Shown piece after piece: positions 1-9,236 of a DNA stretch of 64,000 nucleotides. Position numbers and translations under genes: made by a program. The first letter of the stretch is position 1, and the number at the start of each line of letters is the position of its first letter. Source of the stretch: Paenibacillus sp. DMB5 (lineage in GTDB: Bacteria > Bacillota > Bacilli > Paenibacillales > Paenibacillaceae); the NCBI RefSeq assembly GCF_001517085.1, contig NZ_LRAC01000134.1:18808-82807 (forward strand). Direction: 5' to 3'. The notes under the pieces were generated by a model. That model saw only the letters and a program-made list of their open reading frames with translations. It made no database searches and had not been told where the DNA came from.

Positions 1-621
1 CATGGTGTAGCCTTTACGGAGAATCAGGAAGCTTGTCAGCAGGGCTGCAACCGGGTCCATGTAGAACAGCGGGCTCCAGCCGATATATCCCCCGACCATA
101 GACAACGTTATTCCAATTAAAGCAGCTATCGAGCTATACAGGCTGAAACGGTGGCTATCCGCATAGGCGGCATGGCTGCCGTCGCCAATTTTTTTGAAGT
201 AACGGTATTGATACTGGAAAATGCCCTCTTTTACTATAATTGAAATAAGAACCGTAACAAGTGCAGCAGGCGGAACTGTCGATAAATGTCCTCTGGTTAA
301 ATCCCGGATGGCTGAAAAAGCGATCTGCAGTCCGGCCATCAGAATCAGCGCGGAGAAAAGCATGGTAATAATGGGTTCCTTACTGCTTTTACCTTTCCCT
401 GTCCGGAGGGCGGATTTTGGATTCTTTGTCTGTCCTGAACGCCATGGGAGAGCTTCCGCCAGCCTTGCTGCCGCGTCCGCTCCGGAATATAAGGCATCGC
501 CCAGCAATGCCTTGCTGCCCGTGAAATAACCGATACTGCCTTTAGCCAGAGCCAGTACAGCATCACTGACGATCCCGTTCCAGGCAACCGTCTCACTTTG
601 CGGTGATTGTTTGTCATTCAT
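1..621 (-). CDS. CDF-family cation efflux transporter (C-terminus beyond window)
   Basis: The frame opens with ATG at 621 behind an AAGGAGG ribosome site and stays open for 207 codons to the window edge, so the C-terminus is missing. Several hydrophobic segments are present, with the acidic pair GDALYSGAD (residues 41-49) and HAAYADSH (150-157), the usual metal-site pattern of cation diffusion facilitators. These membrane proteins export divalent metals such as Zn, Co, Fe or Mn in exchange for protons. A Ser/Lys-rich stretch at residues 62-83 is probably a cytoplasmic loop. A hairpin separates it from secF downstream, so it is a separate transcription unit. The metal cannot be told from sequence. 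Confidence 0.85.
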   Translation of the reverse strand, partial: MNDKQSPQSETVAWNGIVSDAVLALAKGSIGYFTGSKALLGDALYSGADAAARLAEALPWRSGQTKNPKSALRTGKGKSSKEPIITMLFSALILMAGLQIAFSAIRDLTRGHLSTVPPAALVTVLISIIVKEGIFQYQYRYFKKIGDGSHAAYADSHRFSLYSSIAALIGITLSMVGGYIGWSPLFYMDPVAALLTSFLILRKGYTM

Positions 622-693
622 AACGAGCCCTCCTTACCTGGTAGCAAGTAATCTCATGTTGCAGCATACGCCTGTCAGCCAGTTCCAAAGATT

Positions 694-729
694 CCGAAAA
701 GCCGCGTCGTCGTTGACGCGGCTTTTCGG
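694..729. terminator. Perfect 15-bp hairpin between the cation transporter and secF
   Basis: The two arms, 694-708 and 715-729, are perfectly complementary around a six-base loop. The outer arms carry four A's and four T's, so the hairpin has A/T-tract character on both strands. It lies 17 bases beyond the secF stop codon and ends the secDF transcript on the minus strand. Confidence 0.75.
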
Positions 730-745
730 GCAATAAAGCTGAGAC

Positions 746-1642
746 TTAGGCCGGATTGTTCTTCACGGCAGGCTTCTGGCGCTTTTTGAGCAGCAGCCAG
801 AGCGGGCTTGCGATAAAGATGGAGGAATAGGCTCCGAAGAGCAGCCCGATAACCATAGCAAGCGAGAACATTTTAATGGATTCGCCGCCCATCACAAGCA
901 GGAAGAACGCGGCAATAAATACCGTAAATGCTGTGTAAAGGGACCGCATAAGGGTCTGGGATATACTCTTGTTGACCAGAAGCTTAAGGTCCTCATACGT
1001 TTTCTGTTTGCCAAAGCGCAGGTTCTCACGGATCCGGTCAAAAATAACGATTGTATCATTAATGGAATAACCGATAATCGTAAGCACCGCGACAATGAAG
1101 GTTATATCCACCTCAAGTCGGAAGATAGAGAATATTGCCACTACCATAAAGGCGTCATGGAGCAGTGCGACAATTGCCGCCAGGGCAAAGCGCCATTCAA
1201 ACCGGATGCTTACATAAATAATAATCCCTAAACTGGACAGTAGGACGGAGTAAATCGCATTACGCGCAAGCTCCTTGGCCATTTCCGGGTCAACCGTATT
1301 GATCTCATAGGAAGCCTTATCATCGAGCTTGCTGATTGCGGTCTTCAGCGCTTCACTCTGCGCATTATCAAGTTCTTCGTCATAACGGATATTTACACGC
1401 TGGTCACCGATGGTAATGCTCGGCTCATGGGCAATCCCCAGGCTGTCCAGGGCTGGCTTAAGCTCAGCCTGTGTAAGATTCTTGGACAACGATACATCCA
1501 CGTTAGAACCCGCTCTGAAATCTACGCTGTAGTTCAGTCCCAGAAACCCGAGAAAAACTACACCCAGTACAGTAAGTACAATAGAGAAAATAAAGAAGTA
1601 TTTACTCCAATGCACGAAATCCATTTCTTTATTAAAGCGCAC
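746..1642 (-). CDS. secF: Protein translocase subunit SecF
   Basis: SecF works with SecD in the membrane to use the proton gradient to pull secreted proteins through SecYEG. The 298-residue product has the N-terminal helix, a periplasmic-type domain, then five helices with the motif AVLTIIGYSINDTIVIFDRIRE. I chose GTG at 1642 (VRFNKEMDF) over GTG at 1651: the site AAAGGAGA abuts the 1651 codon with no spacing but lies about 9 bases before 1642. The start overlaps the secD stop by 11 bases, so the two are translationally coupled. SecD and SecF are separate here, unlike the fused SecDF of B. subtilis. Confidence 0.95.
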   Translation of the reverse strand: MRFNKEMDFVHWSKYFFIFSIVLTVLGVVFLGFLGLNYSVDFRAGSNVDVSLSKNLTQAELKPALDSLGIAHEPSITIGDQRVNIRYDEELDNAQSEALKTAISKLDDKASYEINTVDPEMAKELARNAIYSVLLSSLGIIIYVSIRFEWRFALAAIVALLHDAFMVVAIFSIFRLEVDITFIVAVLTIIGYSINDTIVIFDRIRENLRFGKQKTYEDLKLLVNKSISQTLMRSLYTAFTVFIAAFFLLVMGGESIKMFSLAMVIGLLFGAYSSIFIASPLWLLLKKRQKPAVKNNPA

Positions 1643-2885
1643 GGATGTCACTCTCCTTTACCCCAAATTGCTTAGGTTTCTTCAGGGCGCCAGCTTTGAC
1701 CAGCACCGAAAGCAGCCAGTGGGCAAAATAGAGGTTGGTTACGATACTGAGTACAATTTCTACAATCAGTATCAAGGCAAAGCCTTTAACCGCACCGGTA
1801 CCGAATGCGAACATAACAGCCGCTACGATAATGGTCGTCACGTTGGCGTCCATAACAGTCCGGAAGGAGGTTTTGTTACCCGCTTTGACAGAGGACATGA
1901 TGCTCTTGCCGCTGCGCATTTCTTCTCTTATCCGTTCATTGGTAATGATATTGGCATCGACGGCCATCCCTATACCAAGGATAAACGCGGCGATACCCGG
2001 AAGGGTCAGGGTAAAATCAGCAATGACAAATACCAGAATCAGCAGCCAGGTATGCAGAATCAGCGCGAAGCTGGCCAGAACACCGGGAAGCCGGTACATA
2101 CCAATCATGAAAATCAAAATAATCAGGGAGCCCACAAGACCTGCTTTGATCGTCTGATCAAGTGACTGTTTACCAAGGGTTGCTCCGACGCTTTGCGAGT
2201 ATTTCTCGGTCAGCTTCAGCGGCAGTGCGCCGAGGTTAATGGTATCAGCCAGTTCACGTGCTTCATCTAACGTATAATTTCCGGAGATCGATGCCTTGCC
2301 GTCAGTCAATACCGCTCTAACGACCGGCGGATTGCCCAACAGCTGATCATCAAGATAGATAGCTAGCGGTTGACCAAGCAGTCTCTCTGTGATCTCCGCG
2401 AATTTTTTCTTGTCTTTAATGCTAATGCTGATCTCAGGCTGGTTCAGATTATTACGCTGAACCTCGGCAGCATTCTCAACAAAATCACTACCCACGAGCT
2501 CAATCTTGCTGTATACACCCTCTGCATCACCTTCGGCGGCACTGCGGAATGTCAATACGGCAGGTTCTTTCATCTTCTCGCGGACTTCAGCCTCGTCGGT
2601 AACACCGGCAATCTTCAGACGAATGCGGTCAGTTCCCTCCGTTGTCACTTCCGGCTCGCTTGTGCCGAGTGCGTTAGCGCGTTTCTCCAGGCTCTTTGCG
2701 GTTTGCTGCAGCGAAGCTCTGGTCAGTTCACCGCCGGTATCCATCGGCGAAGCCTGATACAGAATCTCAAAGCCGCCTTTCAGGTCAAGACCCAGACGGA
2801 CCTTGTCCAGCAGACCGGGGGTTGTAAACGCCATGACGCCGGTTAAAACGAGCACGGTAATGATAAAGCTCAACAGTCTCTTCAT
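1632..2885 (-). CDS. secD: Protein translocase subunit SecD
   Basis: SecD pairs with SecF for proton-driven protein export. The product is 417 residues, with an N-terminal helix, the motif DLKGGFEILYQ after it, a large extracytoplasmic domain (about residues 60-235) and a C-terminal helical bundle with the motif GIGMAVDANIITNERIREE. The start is ATG at 2885 (MKRLLSFIITV) after AAAGGGG. The longer reading from 2951 adds 22 residues without a membrane signal and is rejected. Lengths fit the SecD family. Confidence 0.95.
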   Translation of the reverse strand: MKRLLSFIITVLVLTGVMAFTTPGLLDKVRLGLDLKGGFEILYQASPMDTGGELTRASLQQTAKSLEKRANALGTSEPEVTTEGTDRIRLKIAGVTDEAEVREKMKEPAVLTFRSAAEGDAEGVYSKIELVGSDFVENAAEVQRNNLNQPEISISIKDKKKFAEITERLLGQPLAIYLDDQLLGNPPVVRAVLTDGKASISGNYTLDEARELADTINLGALPLKLTEKYSQSVGATLGKQSLDQTIKAGLVGSLIILIFMIGMYRLPGVLASFALILHTWLLILVFVIADFTLTLPGIAAFILGIGMAVDANIITNERIREEMRSGKSIMSSVKAGNKTSFRTVMDANVTTIIVAAVMFAFGTGAVKGFALILIVEIVLSIVTNLYFAHWLLSVLVKAGALKKPKQFGVKESDIRAL

Positions 2886-3104
2886 GCTCTTGCTAGTTCC
2901 CCTTTCATTACTCAATATTCCTATTATAGCTACGTGCGAAATCACCGTCAATTGAGCGCAGAATGACGGTGCTTAGATCACACAAAGAAACGGCGGGCTG
3001 TGCTCTGGTCAGCAAGCCTTCCGTTTGGATAGGTAGTGCCTGGATATCCTCTCTTACTTTACTGCTTCCCCAGGCGGTTTGCAAAAGAAATTCATTCCTG
3101 CAAG

Positions 3105-3356
3105 TCAGGTAATCCCCCTGTAGGCCGCGAGCATCAGGTAATTCATATACGTTGTAACTTTAAGTGAATAAATATCATTTACCAGCTTATACAGCGGAGG
3201 TTGGCCCTCCTTGTCATATTTGCTGCTAACGCACTCCCAGATATCCTTGCCAGTTACATATTCATAGCCCAGGAGCCGGAATTCCTCCGCTTTACTAGTG
3301 CACATAGCTTCGATTACATCACTAAGCTCCTCGTACTTCCACGGTTCCGATTCCAT
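3105..3356 (-). CDS. comN: ComN-like post-transcriptional regulator
   Basis: An 83-residue acidic protein (MESEPWKYEELSD...) preceded by a clear GGAGG site 7 bases before the ATG. Its size, the WECVSSKYDKEGQPPLYKLVNDI region and its position between spoVB and secDF match ComN (YrzD) of B. subtilis, which acts on the comE message at the post-transcriptional level. Identification rests on family resemblance plus conserved order. The biochemical role here is inferred. Confidence 0.75.
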   Translation of the reverse strand: MESEPWKYEELSDVIEAMCTSKAEEFRLLGYEYVTGKDIWECVSSKYDKEGQPPLYKLVNDIYSLKVTTYMNYLMLAAYRGIT

Positions 3357-3572
3357 AGTGTTACACCTCCCAAGGTCTGCGCTGAAGCAGGCTACCGGAT
3401 ATATATTCGACCTTACCGGCCGACTATCCTTCTTCCCGCAAAAAAGATGTCGTATCCAAAGCTTGTCATGGATGGGCCGGGGTCAAGCATATCAATATAC
3501 AAGCCCCGCAGCATCAGCGGACCGGCTCACCTGCGTCTCATTTTATTTCATTTCAGGAAGAAGGAGTGTCCC

Positions 3573-5174
3573 TTGAAGAAACAGAGGAAACAGACCTTTA
3601 TACAGGGAACGATGATTCTGCTGGCTGCAGGCATTATTAACCGGATGCTGGGCTTTATACCCAGAATCGCATTGCCGCGGATTATCGGTGCTGAGGGCGT
3701 CGGCTTATACCAGCTCGGATACCCTTTTTTCATCGTGCTGATTACGGTTATTACCGGGGGATTACCGCTTGCTATTGCCAAAATGGTGGCCGAGGCGGAA
3801 GGGGAAAATCAGCCCGGACAGTCACGCCGCATTCTGCGGACCGGACTTACACTCAGCTTATCGCTCGGCCTGCTGTTTACAGTGATAGCGCTGCTTAGCG
3901 CTTCATGGGTTACCCGCTTTATTTTAACGGACAGCCGGGTATATTATACCTTTGTCAGCATGACACCGATGATTTCAATCGTGGCGGTATCCTCCATATT
4001 CCGCGGATATTTCCAGGGAAGACAGAACATGATTCCTTCTGCGCTTTCCTCGGTGCTGGAATCGGTAGTCCGGATCTTTTTCATGCTGTGGTTCTCATAT
4101 CTGCTTCTGCCTAAGGGAATGGCGTATGCGGCAGCCGGTGCAATGCTGGGAGTAACGGTCGGGGAGATTGTGGGGATGCTGGCCCTGCTGGCCCAATACT
4201 ATTTTATCGTAAAAAAAGATGAACAGGACAGCTCTGCACCCGATATAGCGCATGAGCCTCAATTAAATAAGCATAACCAGGCCGTGGAAAAGCCGGGCGG
4301 TTCGCTGCTCAGCCGCATGCTCGGTATTGCCGTTCCTGTCACGGCAGGCCGGCTCGTCGGTTCCTTTTCTTATCTGCTGGAGTCGATTATTACTGCCCGC
4401 AGTCTGGCACTGGCCGGAATTGCCGCGGCGGCGGCCACTGCCCAATACGGCTCCCTCCAGGGGATGGTAATTCCGCTGCTGCTGCTGCCGGGCGTGCTTA
4501 GCTCTTCTCTGGCTGTTTCACTTGTGCCATCTCTGTCGGAAGCGGCAGCCCGCCGCGATTTGCCGGCAATCCATAAACGGATGCACCAGGCTCTTAGGCT
4601 TGCTATGGTTACAGGCGCTCCCTTTGCGGCCATTATGTATGTGCTCGCCGTACCGCTGTGCACACTGATGTACGGCAACGCGGACACCGCTCCCATGCTG
4701 AAGCTGATGGCCCCCTTCGCCCTTTTTCTGTATGTACAGGCACCGCTGCAGGCAGCCCTTCAGGCCATGGACCGGCCTGGCCGGGCACTCATCAACACAC
4801 TTGCCGGAGCAGTGGTTAAGATCATGCTGATTCTCATGCTGGCCTCCCGGCCGGAGTACGGGATATACGGTGCCATTATCGCCATTATCGTTAACAGTAT
4901 TCTGGTGACGCTGCTGCATGGAGCCAGTGTCGTAAAGCTGATCCAATTCTCAATCCGGATCACCGACCCTCTAAAAACAGCTACAGCCATGATAATCATG
5001 GCTGCCGGGACCTCCTATGTGTATACTTCCGTACCGCTCTCCGGCACCATGTGGCTGCAGTTTCTGTTCGCCTCTGCATGCGGTATGGCTCTGTATCTGG
5101 GCATCTGCCTGCTGTCCGGCCTGATCTCTGTCCGGGATCTGGACCGGGTGCCTTTTTTCAGAAGGCGGCGCTAG
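3573..5174 (+). CDS. spoVB: Stage V sporulation protein B, lipid-linked polysaccharide flippase family
   Basis: A 533-residue polytopic protein of the MOP flippase superfamily (polysaccharide biosynthesis family), with about 14 predicted membrane segments and the N-terminal hallmark ILLAAGIINRMLGFIPRI. SpoVB is needed for spore cortex formation and is thought to move lipid-linked peptidoglycan precursors. I chose TTG at 3573 (LKKQRKQTF) because AAGGAG lies 6 bases upstream. The frame is open to 3201, but that upstream part is antisense to comN and not protein-like. It converges with the DUF421 gene, leaving three bases between their stops. Confidence 0.9.
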   Translation: MKKQRKQTFIQGTMILLAAGIINRMLGFIPRIALPRIIGAEGVGLYQLGYPFFIVLITVITGGLPLAIAKMVAEAEGENQPGQSRRILRTGLTLSLSLGLLFTVIALLSASWVTRFILTDSRVYYTFVSMTPMISIVAVSSIFRGYFQGRQNMIPSALSSVLESVVRIFFMLWFSYLLLPKGMAYAAAGAMLGVTVGEIVGMLALLAQYYFIVKKDEQDSSAPDIAHEPQLNKHNQAVEKPGGSLLSRMLGIAVPVTAGRLVGSFSYLLESIITARSLALAGIAAAAATAQYGSLQGMVIPLLLLPGVLSSSLAVSLVPSLSEAAARRDLPAIHKRMHQALRLAMVTGAPFAAIMYVLAVPLCTLMYGNADTAPMLKLMAPFALFLYVQAPLQAALQAMDRPGRALINTLAGAVVKIMLILMLASRPEYGIYGAIIAIIVNSILVTLLHGASVVKLIQFSIRITDPLKTATAMIIMAAGTSYVYTSVPLSGTMWLQFLFASACGMALYLGICLLSGLISVRDLDRVPFFRRRR

Positions 5175-5177
5175 ACA

Positions 5178-5975
5178 TTAGCGGCTGCGCTGCCGGTCTA
5201 CATAAATTTTACCGGTATGGTCGATGGAGCATAAAAATACATCACGGAAATCGGATACACCCTTCTGGCGGATCTGTGTCCGCAGCCAGAACCGGTTTTT
5301 ACCGATCATCTCCAGATTATCATCCTGTACCTTTCCGTCCATAATCAGCGGAACCGGCAAGCCTTCATACCTGATTTTGCTCTTGGCGATATTTACTCCT
5401 GATGTGTTTCCTGACTTCCCGGAGCCGCCTGTGCTGCCCGAGCCGGCACCTGAACTCCGGTCCTGCTGATTCTCGGCGGTATCGCTGCTGTTGCCGGACT
5501 GGTTGGATGACGAGACATTTCTGTTTTTTTCAATCACAGTCAGCTGGCCGCTCGTCTCCAGAATCGCAAATTCCACATCAGCCGGGCTGACAATATTCTG
5601 CCCGCGCAGCTGCAGCAGCAGATCATCCATATTATAGCGCTGCCTGCGCATCTCACTCCGGTGCAGCTTCCCGTTTGAGATCAGCACGCTTGGCCTGCCG
5701 TCAATCAGCAGCCGCAGCTTCCTGCTTTTGAGACTGAGCTGGGCTACAAGGACCTGGATTACAACCAGTGTAGCCATCGGAATTACCCCGTCTGAAATCG
5801 GGCGTTCAATGTCATCAATTACAAAGACCGCTATCTCAGCAATCATAATGGAAATGGTCAGGTCAAACACAGACAGCTTGCCGATCTCCCGTTTCCCCAT
5901 AATCCGCATGCTCAGGAAAATGAAGATATACATCAGCACGGTCAGAAAGACATGACTAGTAATATGCTGGAACAT
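5178..5975 (-). CDS. DUF421 membrane protein (YetF/YrbG family) with a Ser/Gly/Asn-rich insert
   Basis: A 265-residue protein starting at ATG 5975 (MFQHITSHVF) after a GGAG site. Three N-terminal helices (residues 8-85) carry the family motif RIMGKREIGKLSVFDLTISIMIAEIA. A cytoplasmic YetF-type domain follows, with DGRPSVLISNGKL and a final LRTQIRQKGVSDFRDV segment. Residues 153-195 are almost entirely Ser, Gly, Asn and charged residues, splitting the soluble domain. In B. subtilis the homologue yrbG sits in the same block, and such proteins are linked to the spore membrane. The function is not established. Confidence 0.85.
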   Translation of the reverse strand: MFQHITSHVFLTVLMYIFIFLSMRIMGKREIGKLSVFDLTISIMIAEIAVFVIDDIERPISDGVIPMATLVVIQVLVAQLSLKSRKLRLLIDGRPSVLISNGKLHRSEMRRQRYNMDDLLLQLRGQNIVSPADVEFAILETSGQLTVIEKNRNVSSSNQSGNSSDTAENQQDRSSGAGSGSTGGSGKSGNTSGVNIAKSKIRYEGLPVPLIMDGKVQDDNLEMIGKNRFWLRTQIRQKGVSDFRDVFLCSIDHTGKIYVDRQRSR

Positions 5976-6248
5976 ATTCTCTCCGCTCCCCTTTCCGTAT
6001 CTCACCCTCAGCCGGTGTGCAGGGGTGGATGAATGTAACCCTATTCTGGCCTCACTGCCAAGGGAACATTCGGAAGCTGCCTTATAAATTACTGGTAAAT
6101 GAACTGCCTTTGCCAAACTTGTACTATTGGGGCAAGCCCTCCCATACAATATGTAATAACTGAACAGCATCATCTAAAATGTCTTTGTATTTTTGTATGG
6201 GGCTAAATCAATGGAAGGTATACTAAAAAAATTTTAGGAGGTTCTATC

Positions 6249-6641
6249 ATGTATTTAATCCGGCGTCTGTTCTCGTGGAGAATATCCAGTCCTGTGCTTT
6301 CAGGGTTATGCCGCTCCTTTATGTGGATGCTGCTGGGGGCCATCGTCCTCTCGCTTTTGCTGTGGGGCAGCGGAATGAAGGAACAGGACCTCGCGATGTA
6401 TACCTACATAGTCCACGGGATTGCCGCCGCCTTCGGGGGGTTGACCGCAGGACGGAGAGCCTCAAGTAAAGGCTGGTACCAAGGTGCGCTGACAGGGGGA
6501 TTTTACGGCGTGATTGTATTGCTGGTCGGATTTCTTGCACTGGACAGCTCGCCTGCCGGTATAGACGGCTTATGGGTGCTGGCAGCAGCGGCAATTGGCG
6601 CACTCGGCGGTATATTTGGCGTCAATTTACAAAAATCCTAA
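6249..6641 (+). CDS. TIGR04086-type four-helix membrane protein (YrzE-like)
   Basis: A 130-residue integral membrane protein behind a perfect AGGAGG site. Four hydrophobic segments are visible (about residues 22-42, 52-73, 84-102, 109-127), with GLTAGRRASSKGWYQGALTGG between the second and third. Size, topology and place beside yajC and the DUF421 gene match YrzE of B. subtilis. No function is known for the family. Confidence 0.75.
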   Translation: MYLIRRLFSWRISSPVLSGLCRSFMWMLLGAIVLSLLLWGSGMKEQDLAMYTYIVHGIAAAFGGLTAGRRASSKGWYQGALTGGFYGVIVLLVGFLALDSSPAGIDGLWVLAAAAIGALGGIFGVNLQKS

Positions 6642-6735
6642 TAAATTTAATTTCGGAGAACCTGAAATCTTTTATTGAAAATATGTTACACTGGGTTCAT
6701 CTGATTTGTTTTTGCTCGAGGAGGCTTTGACTATT

Positions 6736-7572
6736 TTGCTTTACCAATCCATGAATCATGTAGTGCTGTTTACGATTGTAATCGTAGTCCTGTTAATCTG
6801 GCTCGGCTCCAGGCGCAATCCCTTATCAGCATTCTTAGAGCTCGGGAGGGAGCTGCTCCGCTCCTATAAGTTTTTATTAATTGTTGCCGGTATGATCAGC
6901 GTTTTAACCCTTAATAAATATGAACTGCAGATTGAGAAAAAAATGCATCTCGGCTCCGACTTCACCTCATTTATATTCGGGCTTGAGGGGCACTTCGTCC
7001 AGCATGTCCAGCAGCTCTTTTATGCACCCTGGCTGACACCGGTTATCGTGTTCTTCTACATTTTTATGCTTCAGTCTGTACTTGGCGCTTCGCTGGGTGT
7101 GTATTTGCTGGATAAGAACCGTGTCATGCTCTATGCAACCTGCTATACGATCATGCTGGTCTATGCCGTTGCGATTCCGTTCTATCTCTACTTTCCGGTC
7201 AATGAGGTCTGGGCCTATGCCCCGGCTGGCGTACGGTTTACGATGCTGGATGTGTTTCCGAGATTTGAACAGGAATACCGGCCGCTTTCCGGCCTGAACA
7301 ACTGCTTCCCGAGCCTGCATACGGCCATTTCTGTTTCTACCGCGATCCTGGCTTACCGCTCCGGCAACCGGCGCTGGATGGCGATTACGACCGTTTCAGC
7401 CGCTCTGATTGTATTTGGGATTTTCTATCTCGGCATTCACTGGCTTACCGACATGATTGGAGGTACCATACTGGCCGTGGTTTCCACTTCTGTAGCTGTC
7501 CAGCTGGCTAAGCTTACCCTTCGCAGCGGTCAGGAGAGCCTTACCGTTCCAAGCCGGGTCACCAATTCATAA
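6736..7572 (+). CDS. PAP2-superfamily membrane phosphatase / phosphotransferase
   Basis: A membrane protein of about 278 residues with six hydrophobic segments. The catalytic motifs of the PAP2 (type 2 phosphatidic acid phosphatase) superfamily are near the C-terminus: NCFPSLHTA and GIHWLTD, each with the catalytic His. The spacing resembles the inositolphosphorylceramide-synthase-like branch. Likely substrates are lipid phosphates or undecaprenyl pyrophosphate. The start is uncertain: the AGGAGG site at 6719-6724 lies inside the longest frame (TTG 6706), so TTG 6736 (11-base spacing) or TTG 6727 (2-base spacing) is more likely. It follows the yrzE-like gene by about 100 bases. Confidence 0.8.
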   Translation: MLYQSMNHVVLFTIVIVVLLIWLGSRRNPLSAFLELGRELLRSYKFLLIVAGMISVLTLNKYELQIEKKMHLGSDFTSFIFGLEGHFVQHVQQLFYAPWLTPVIVFFYIFMLQSVLGASLGVYLLDKNRVMLYATCYTIMLVYAVAIPFYLYFPVNEVWAYAPAGVRFTMLDVFPRFEQEYRPLSGLNNCFPSLHTAISVSTAILAYRSGNRRWMAITTVSAALIVFGIFYLGIHWLTDMIGGTILAVVSTSVAVQLAKLTLRSGQESLTVPSRVTNS

Positions 7573-7590
7573 TCTATCATCTGCATAATA

Positions 7591-7630
7591 AAAAAAGCGG
7601 CGTTCCTCCATAAGAGAGAACGCCGCTTTT
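7591..7630. terminator. Bidirectional terminator between the PAP2 gene and yajC
   Basis: A 12-bp stem (AAAGCGGCGTTC, 7594-7605, with GAACGCCGCTTT, 7618-7629) is flanked by A's on the left and T's on the right. It can therefore stop both the PAP2 transcript and the queA-tgt-yajC transcript. Confidence 0.85.
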
Positions 7631-7649
7631 ATGTACGTAATAAACGGAA

Positions 7650-7958
7650 TTATTCTTTATCTTCCGCAATTGTAACTGCATGGCTGATTGACCCTCGGTC
7701 AAAAGTCAGCTTGGTTACATCATTTACCCGCAGAACAACGATATCGTCGGACAGCTCAACAATTGTTCCGTGCAGGCCGCCGATCGTAACGATCTTGTCG
7801 CCTTTCTTCAGCGCTTTGAGCATGGCGTTACGTGTCTTGGTCTTCTTCTGCTGCGGACGGATCAGCAGGAAGTAGAATACCACGAACATGAGCACAAACG
7901 GGCCTACCAGACCCAGAATGCTTCCGCCGCTTCCAGTACCTGATGCTAATTGAAACAT
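7650..7958 (-). CDS. yajC: Preprotein translocase subunit YajC
   Basis: A 102-residue single-pass protein that binds SecDF in the export machinery. The N-terminal helix reads GLVGPFVLMFVVFYFLLIRPQQKK and is followed by the conserved LKKGDKIVTIGGLHGTIVEL domain. The start is ATG 7958 after GGGGGGAG. It is the last gene of the queA-tgt-yajC group on the minus strand. Confidence 0.95.
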   Translation of the reverse strand: MFQLASGTGSGGSILGLVGPFVLMFVVFYFLLIRPQQKKTKTRNAMLKALKKGDKIVTIGGLHGTIVELSDDIVVLRVNDVTKLTFDRGSISHAVTIAEDKE

Positions 7959-8078
7959 ATTTCTCCCCCCTTTCAATATGCATGGCAGCACAATCTAGTT
8001 CTCTAGTACACGTTTACTGCAAGTTAAGACATTACTGTTCATGCTGCAATAAGACCATATGGTAAACACACAGTTGTA

Positions 8079-9215
8079 CTAGAAGCCTTTAAGATTATCA
8101 TACAATCCGTATTGTGCAAAAAACTCATCGCGGAAATCAAGCAGCCGGTCTTCTCTGATGGCTTCACGCACCTTGCGCATCAAATCCAGCAGGAACTGCA
8201 GGTTATGATAGGTCGTTAAACGCAGGCCAAAGGTTTCATCGGCTTTGATCAGATGACGTAAATAAGCACGGGAATAATTCCGGCAGGTGTAGCAGTTGCA
8301 CTCCGGATCAAGCGGCCCGAAATCACGGGCATACTGCGCATTGCGCACAACAAGTCTTCCCTGGCTGGTCATCGTCGTTCCGTTGCGGGCGATACGGGTA
8401 GGCAGGACGCAGTCGAACATGTCCACTCCGCGGATTGCCCCCTCAAGCAGCGCATCCGGTGAACCGACGCCCATCAGATAACGCGGTTTATTCTGCGGCA
8501 GGAGCGGAACGGTATAATCCAGCACATCATACATAATCTGCTTGGACTCACCGACGCTGAGCCCCCCAATAGCATACCCCGGGAAATCCATGGAAGTCAA
8601 ATCAGCGGCGCTCTGGCGGCGCAGGTCTTCATACATGCCACCCTGCACGATTGCAAACAGGCCCTGATCCTCCGGGCGGGCGTGAGCCTTGAGGCATCTT
8701 TCCGCCCAGCGCGTTGTGCGCTCCAGCGATTTTTTGACGTAATCATATTCCGCCGGGTAAGGCGGACACTCGTCGAACGCCATCATAATATCGGAACCGA
8801 GCGCATTCTGCACCTCCATCGCTACTTCCGGCGACAGGAACTTCTTGTCTCCGTTAAGGTGAGAGCGGAAATGAACGCCTTCTTCAGTAATTTTGCGCAT
8901 GTCACTAAGCGAGAACACCTGAAAACCGCCGCTGTCCGTCAGAATCGGACGGTCCCAGTTCATGAATTTATGCAGTCCGCCGGCTTCGCGGACAATATCG
9001 TGCCCCGGACGCAGGAACAGGTGATAGGTGTTGCTCAGAATAATCTGGGCATCCATCTGCTTGAGCTCTTCAGGGGCCATTGTTTTGACAGTGGCCTGTG
9101 TGCCCACCGGCATAAAGGTAGGGGTTTCAATAATTCCGTGCGGTGTGTGGACTCTGCCGAGCCGTGCTCCGGACTGCTTACAGGTCTTAATGTGTTCATA
9201 CGTAATTGCTGCCAT
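8079..9215 (-). CDS. tgt: Queuine tRNA-ribosyltransferase (TGT)
   Basis: TGT swaps guanine 34 of Asp, Asn, His and Tyr tRNAs for the queuosine precursor preQ1. The 378-residue product has the TIM-barrel motifs LSNTYHLFLRPG, ILTDSGGFQVFSL (catalytic Asp), FDCVLPTRIARNGT (nucleophile Asp), and the zinc site CNCYTC...LRH. The length is normal for the family. The ATG follows AAAGGG. It lies 21 bases after queA, which acts next in the pathway. Confidence 0.97.
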   Translation of the reverse strand: MAAITYEHIKTCKQSGARLGRVHTPHGIIETPTFMPVGTQATVKTMAPEELKQMDAQIILSNTYHLFLRPGHDIVREAGGLHKFMNWDRPILTDSGGFQVFSLSDMRKITEEGVHFRSHLNGDKKFLSPEVAMEVQNALGSDIMMAFDECPPYPAEYDYVKKSLERTTRWAERCLKAHARPEDQGLFAIVQGGMYEDLRRQSAADLTSMDFPGYAIGGLSVGESKQIMYDVLDYTVPLLPQNKPRYLMGVGSPDALLEGAIRGVDMFDCVLPTRIARNGTTMTSQGRLVVRNAQYARDFGPLDPECNCYTCRNYSRAYLRHLIKADETFGLRLTTYHNLQFLLDLMRKVREAIREDRLLDFRDEFFAQYGLYDNLKGF

Positions 9216-9236
9216 ATAGTTAACCCTTTCTCTTGC

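Noticed and set aside
6190..6240. Promoter with TTGTAT and TATACT before the yrzE-like gene
   Set aside because: The spacing between the two elements is about 20 bases, too long for a standard sigma-A promoter, so it was not listed.
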